DNA of 14,710 nucleotides, from assembly GCA_964651325.1 (NCBI GenBank), contig CAZYXP010000075.1:1-14710 (forward strand). Reading direction: 5' to 3'. Below are positions 13,663 through 14,710 of this stretch, piece after piece. Made by a program: the position numbers and the translations under genes. The notes under the pieces were generated by a model. It had not been told where the DNA came from and made no database searches. It worked only from the letters and a program-made list of their open reading frames with translations. The number at the start of each line of letters is the position of its first letter. The stretch's first letter is position 1. Origin of the DNA: JADFOB01 sp964651325. GTDB taxonomy: Bacteria; Planctomycetota; Phycisphaerae; UBA1845.

Positions 13663-14448
13663 CTAACCCCGCCCCGCCGCGGCGACAAAGGCCTTCGCCC
13701 GCTCACGATCCACGGGATGCTCAGGCCGGCCGTCAACTTTGATGGACGATCCAACGATGACCCCACTGCAAACACGCAGCAGCCCTCCGATGGTGTCCAC
13801 GGTAGCGCCGCTTCCCACAAACACGCGGCGATCGGGAACGGCCTGGCGCACGCGTTGAAGATCCTCGGGGTCCACCGGAGCGCCCGTGGCCGTGCCCGTC
13901 ACGATCAATGCGTCGGCCAGCCCGCGATAGGCCGTATCTTGCGCGGCAGATTCAAGATTTTGCTCGCCGATGGGCGTCGCGTGTTTGACGTGGACGTCGG
14001 CAAACAGGGCCACTTTGGCCCCAAGCCGCTTGCGATAGCGAAGCGTGCGATCCGCTTGCCCTTCGACGATCCCCTGATCCGTGGCATAAACGCCGCAGTG
14101 TACGTTGACTCGAATGAACATCGCCGAGACGGAAGCCGCAATCCCCATGGCCGCTTCGGCGTCGTTGCGCAGGGCGTTGACGCCCACCGCGAGCGATGTT
14201 TCGACAACCACCTGCTGGGCCACCACGGCCATCGCCGCGACACTCGCCGGCTCGATTCGACCAGCAGAAAAAGGCGCGTCGCCATAATTCTCGATGATGG
14301 CGGCATCAAAGCCGCATGCTTCCAAGCATTGGGCATCGGCTAGCGCGCGGCTAAGAATCTCGTCAAGGGGAAGTTGATGCCTCGGCGTTCCGGGCAGTGG
14401 CGACAGGTGAATCACGCCGATCAGTGCGGACGAGGGCAAATGGAGCAT
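13663..14448 (-). CDS. BtpA/SgcQ family TIM-barrel protein
   Basis: The 261-residue product matches the BtpA family. It opens with IGVIHLSPLPGTP (10-22) and follows with AIIENYGDAPF (50-60), VGVNALRND (89-97), RVNVHCGVYATDQGIVEG (113-130) and ADVHVKHATP (150-159). It ends with DALIVTGTATGAP (179-191), VFVGSGATVDT (209-219) and VIVGSSIKVDGRP (230-242). Members are predicted TIM-barrel enzymes. The namesake supports photosystem I accumulation in cyanobacteria, but most members are in non-photosynthetic bacteria, where the role is unknown and sugar or nucleoside chemistry is suspected. I chose ATG 14448, which puts the first strand where the family has it; a TTG at 14472 would add eight residues. 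It sits between a GroES-like gene and an S66 peptidase in one apparent operon. Confidence 0.88.
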   Translation of the reverse strand: MLHLPSSALIGVIHLSPLPGTPRHQLPLDEILSRALADAQCLEACGFDAAIIENYGDAPFSAGRIEPASVAAMAVVAQQVVVETSLAVGVNALRNDAEAAMGIAASVSAMFIRVNVHCGVYATDQGIVEGQADRTLRYRKRLGAKVALFADVHVKHATPIGEQNLESAAQDTAYRGLADALIVTGTATGAPVDPEDLQRVRQAVPDRRVFVGSGATVDTIGGLLRVCSGVIVGSSIKVDGRPEHPVDRERAKAFVAAAGRG

Positions 14449-14501
14449 GGGGGTACCGTCGGGCGATTTCAAACTTTGCGGATTCTTCCTTCTCCGCGTC
14501 G

Positions 14502-14710
14502 TCAGGTCTTGCGGAATACGGCCACGACATCTTCAATGGGAACCACAAACAGGCAGTTTCCAGCGTCGAATTCGACCGGTATCGCGTTCTTTGGGTTGAA
14601 CAGCACGCGGTCGTACTGACGAACGTGAAAATCGTCGTCGTTTTCGACCTGTGTGGAAACGGAAACGATCCGCCCGGTGATCGTCGGAATCTCTATCGAA
14701 TCCGGCAGCT
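14502..14710 (-). CDS. GroES-like (cpn10) co-chaperonin, C-terminal part
   Basis: The last 68 residues of a gene that begins beyond base 14710 are visible. LPDSIEIPTITGRIVSVS resembles the segment after the mobile loop of GroES (IxIPD ... GxVVAVG). QYDRVLFNPKNAIPVEF fits the GDxVLFxKYAGTEV strand, and CLFVVPIEDVVAVFRKT is the typical C-terminal strand (LLIMxEDDVLAVI). GroES caps the GroEL folding chamber. This looks like a divergent paralogue: the usual KYAGTE motif is replaced by NPKNAIPVEF and the basic ending is unusual. It ends 53 bases before the BtpA-family start. Because the N-terminal half and mobile loop are not visible, a GroES-fold protein with another job is possible. Confidence 0.6.
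   Translation of the reverse strand, partial: LPDSIEIPTITGRIVSVSTQVENDDDFHVRQYDRVLFNPKNAIPVEFDAGNCLFVVPIEDVVAVFRKT

Noticed and set aside
13483..14343. A 286-codon plus-strand frame
   Set aside because: It is antisense to the BtpA-family and S66 genes, which are both well supported, and its translation is Arg- and His-rich as expected from antisense GC-rich DNA.

Overview
The window looks like a stretch of a GC-rich planctomycete chromosome, most likely of the Phycisphaerae type. I infer this from protein style: an NfeD-like membrane protein with a long Asp-rich loop, a short secreted remnant ending in a dockerin-like DGDGD...FQ motif, and a divergent GroES-like protein next to BtpA. Several families of short palindromic repeats in the gaps fit as well. 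No ribosomal or transfer RNA gene, CRISPR array, insertion sequence or phage module was seen.

Layout. Bases 1-907 (minus): an NfeD/OB-fold membrane protein cut by the window edge, overlapped by four bases by a 44-codon upstream frame. 1031-2194 (minus): glutaryl-CoA dehydrogenase. 2614-3096 (minus): a LURP-one/YxjI-like protein. 3174-3779 (minus): a standalone GIY-YIG domain protein. 4033-5982 (minus): a radical SAM enzyme with an N-terminal cobalamin-binding-like domain. 5983-6648: a repeat-rich gap with a dockerin-like remnant. 6649-8580 (minus): a very acidic, low-complexity protein with a C-terminal coiled coil, divergent from an MMPL/RND transporter (8865-11141, plus). 11283-11669 (plus): rnpA. 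11810-12163 (minus): a small helix-turn-helix protein. 12604-14710 (minus): an apparent operon running GroES-like, BtpA-family, S66 LD-carboxypeptidase-like.

The genes are mostly single transcription units separated by repeat-bearing gaps. The clear exceptions are the groES-like/btpA/S66 run (gaps of 53 and 6 bases) and the small frame coupled to the NfeD-like gene. Several starts were moved from the longest open frame to an internal codon with a good ribosome binding site. For glutaryl-CoA dehydrogenase the longer frame translates straight through a palindromic repeat.

The most interesting signal is not a gene. Six copies of a 24-base element lie between 2260 and 6592. Each has a (G/A)TAG foot, an 8-bp stem and an invariant CCCT loop. 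The stems come in four sequence versions, each still paired. This is the architecture of REP elements, and it implies a REP-associated transposase elsewhere in the genome. At least three other repeat families share the same gaps.
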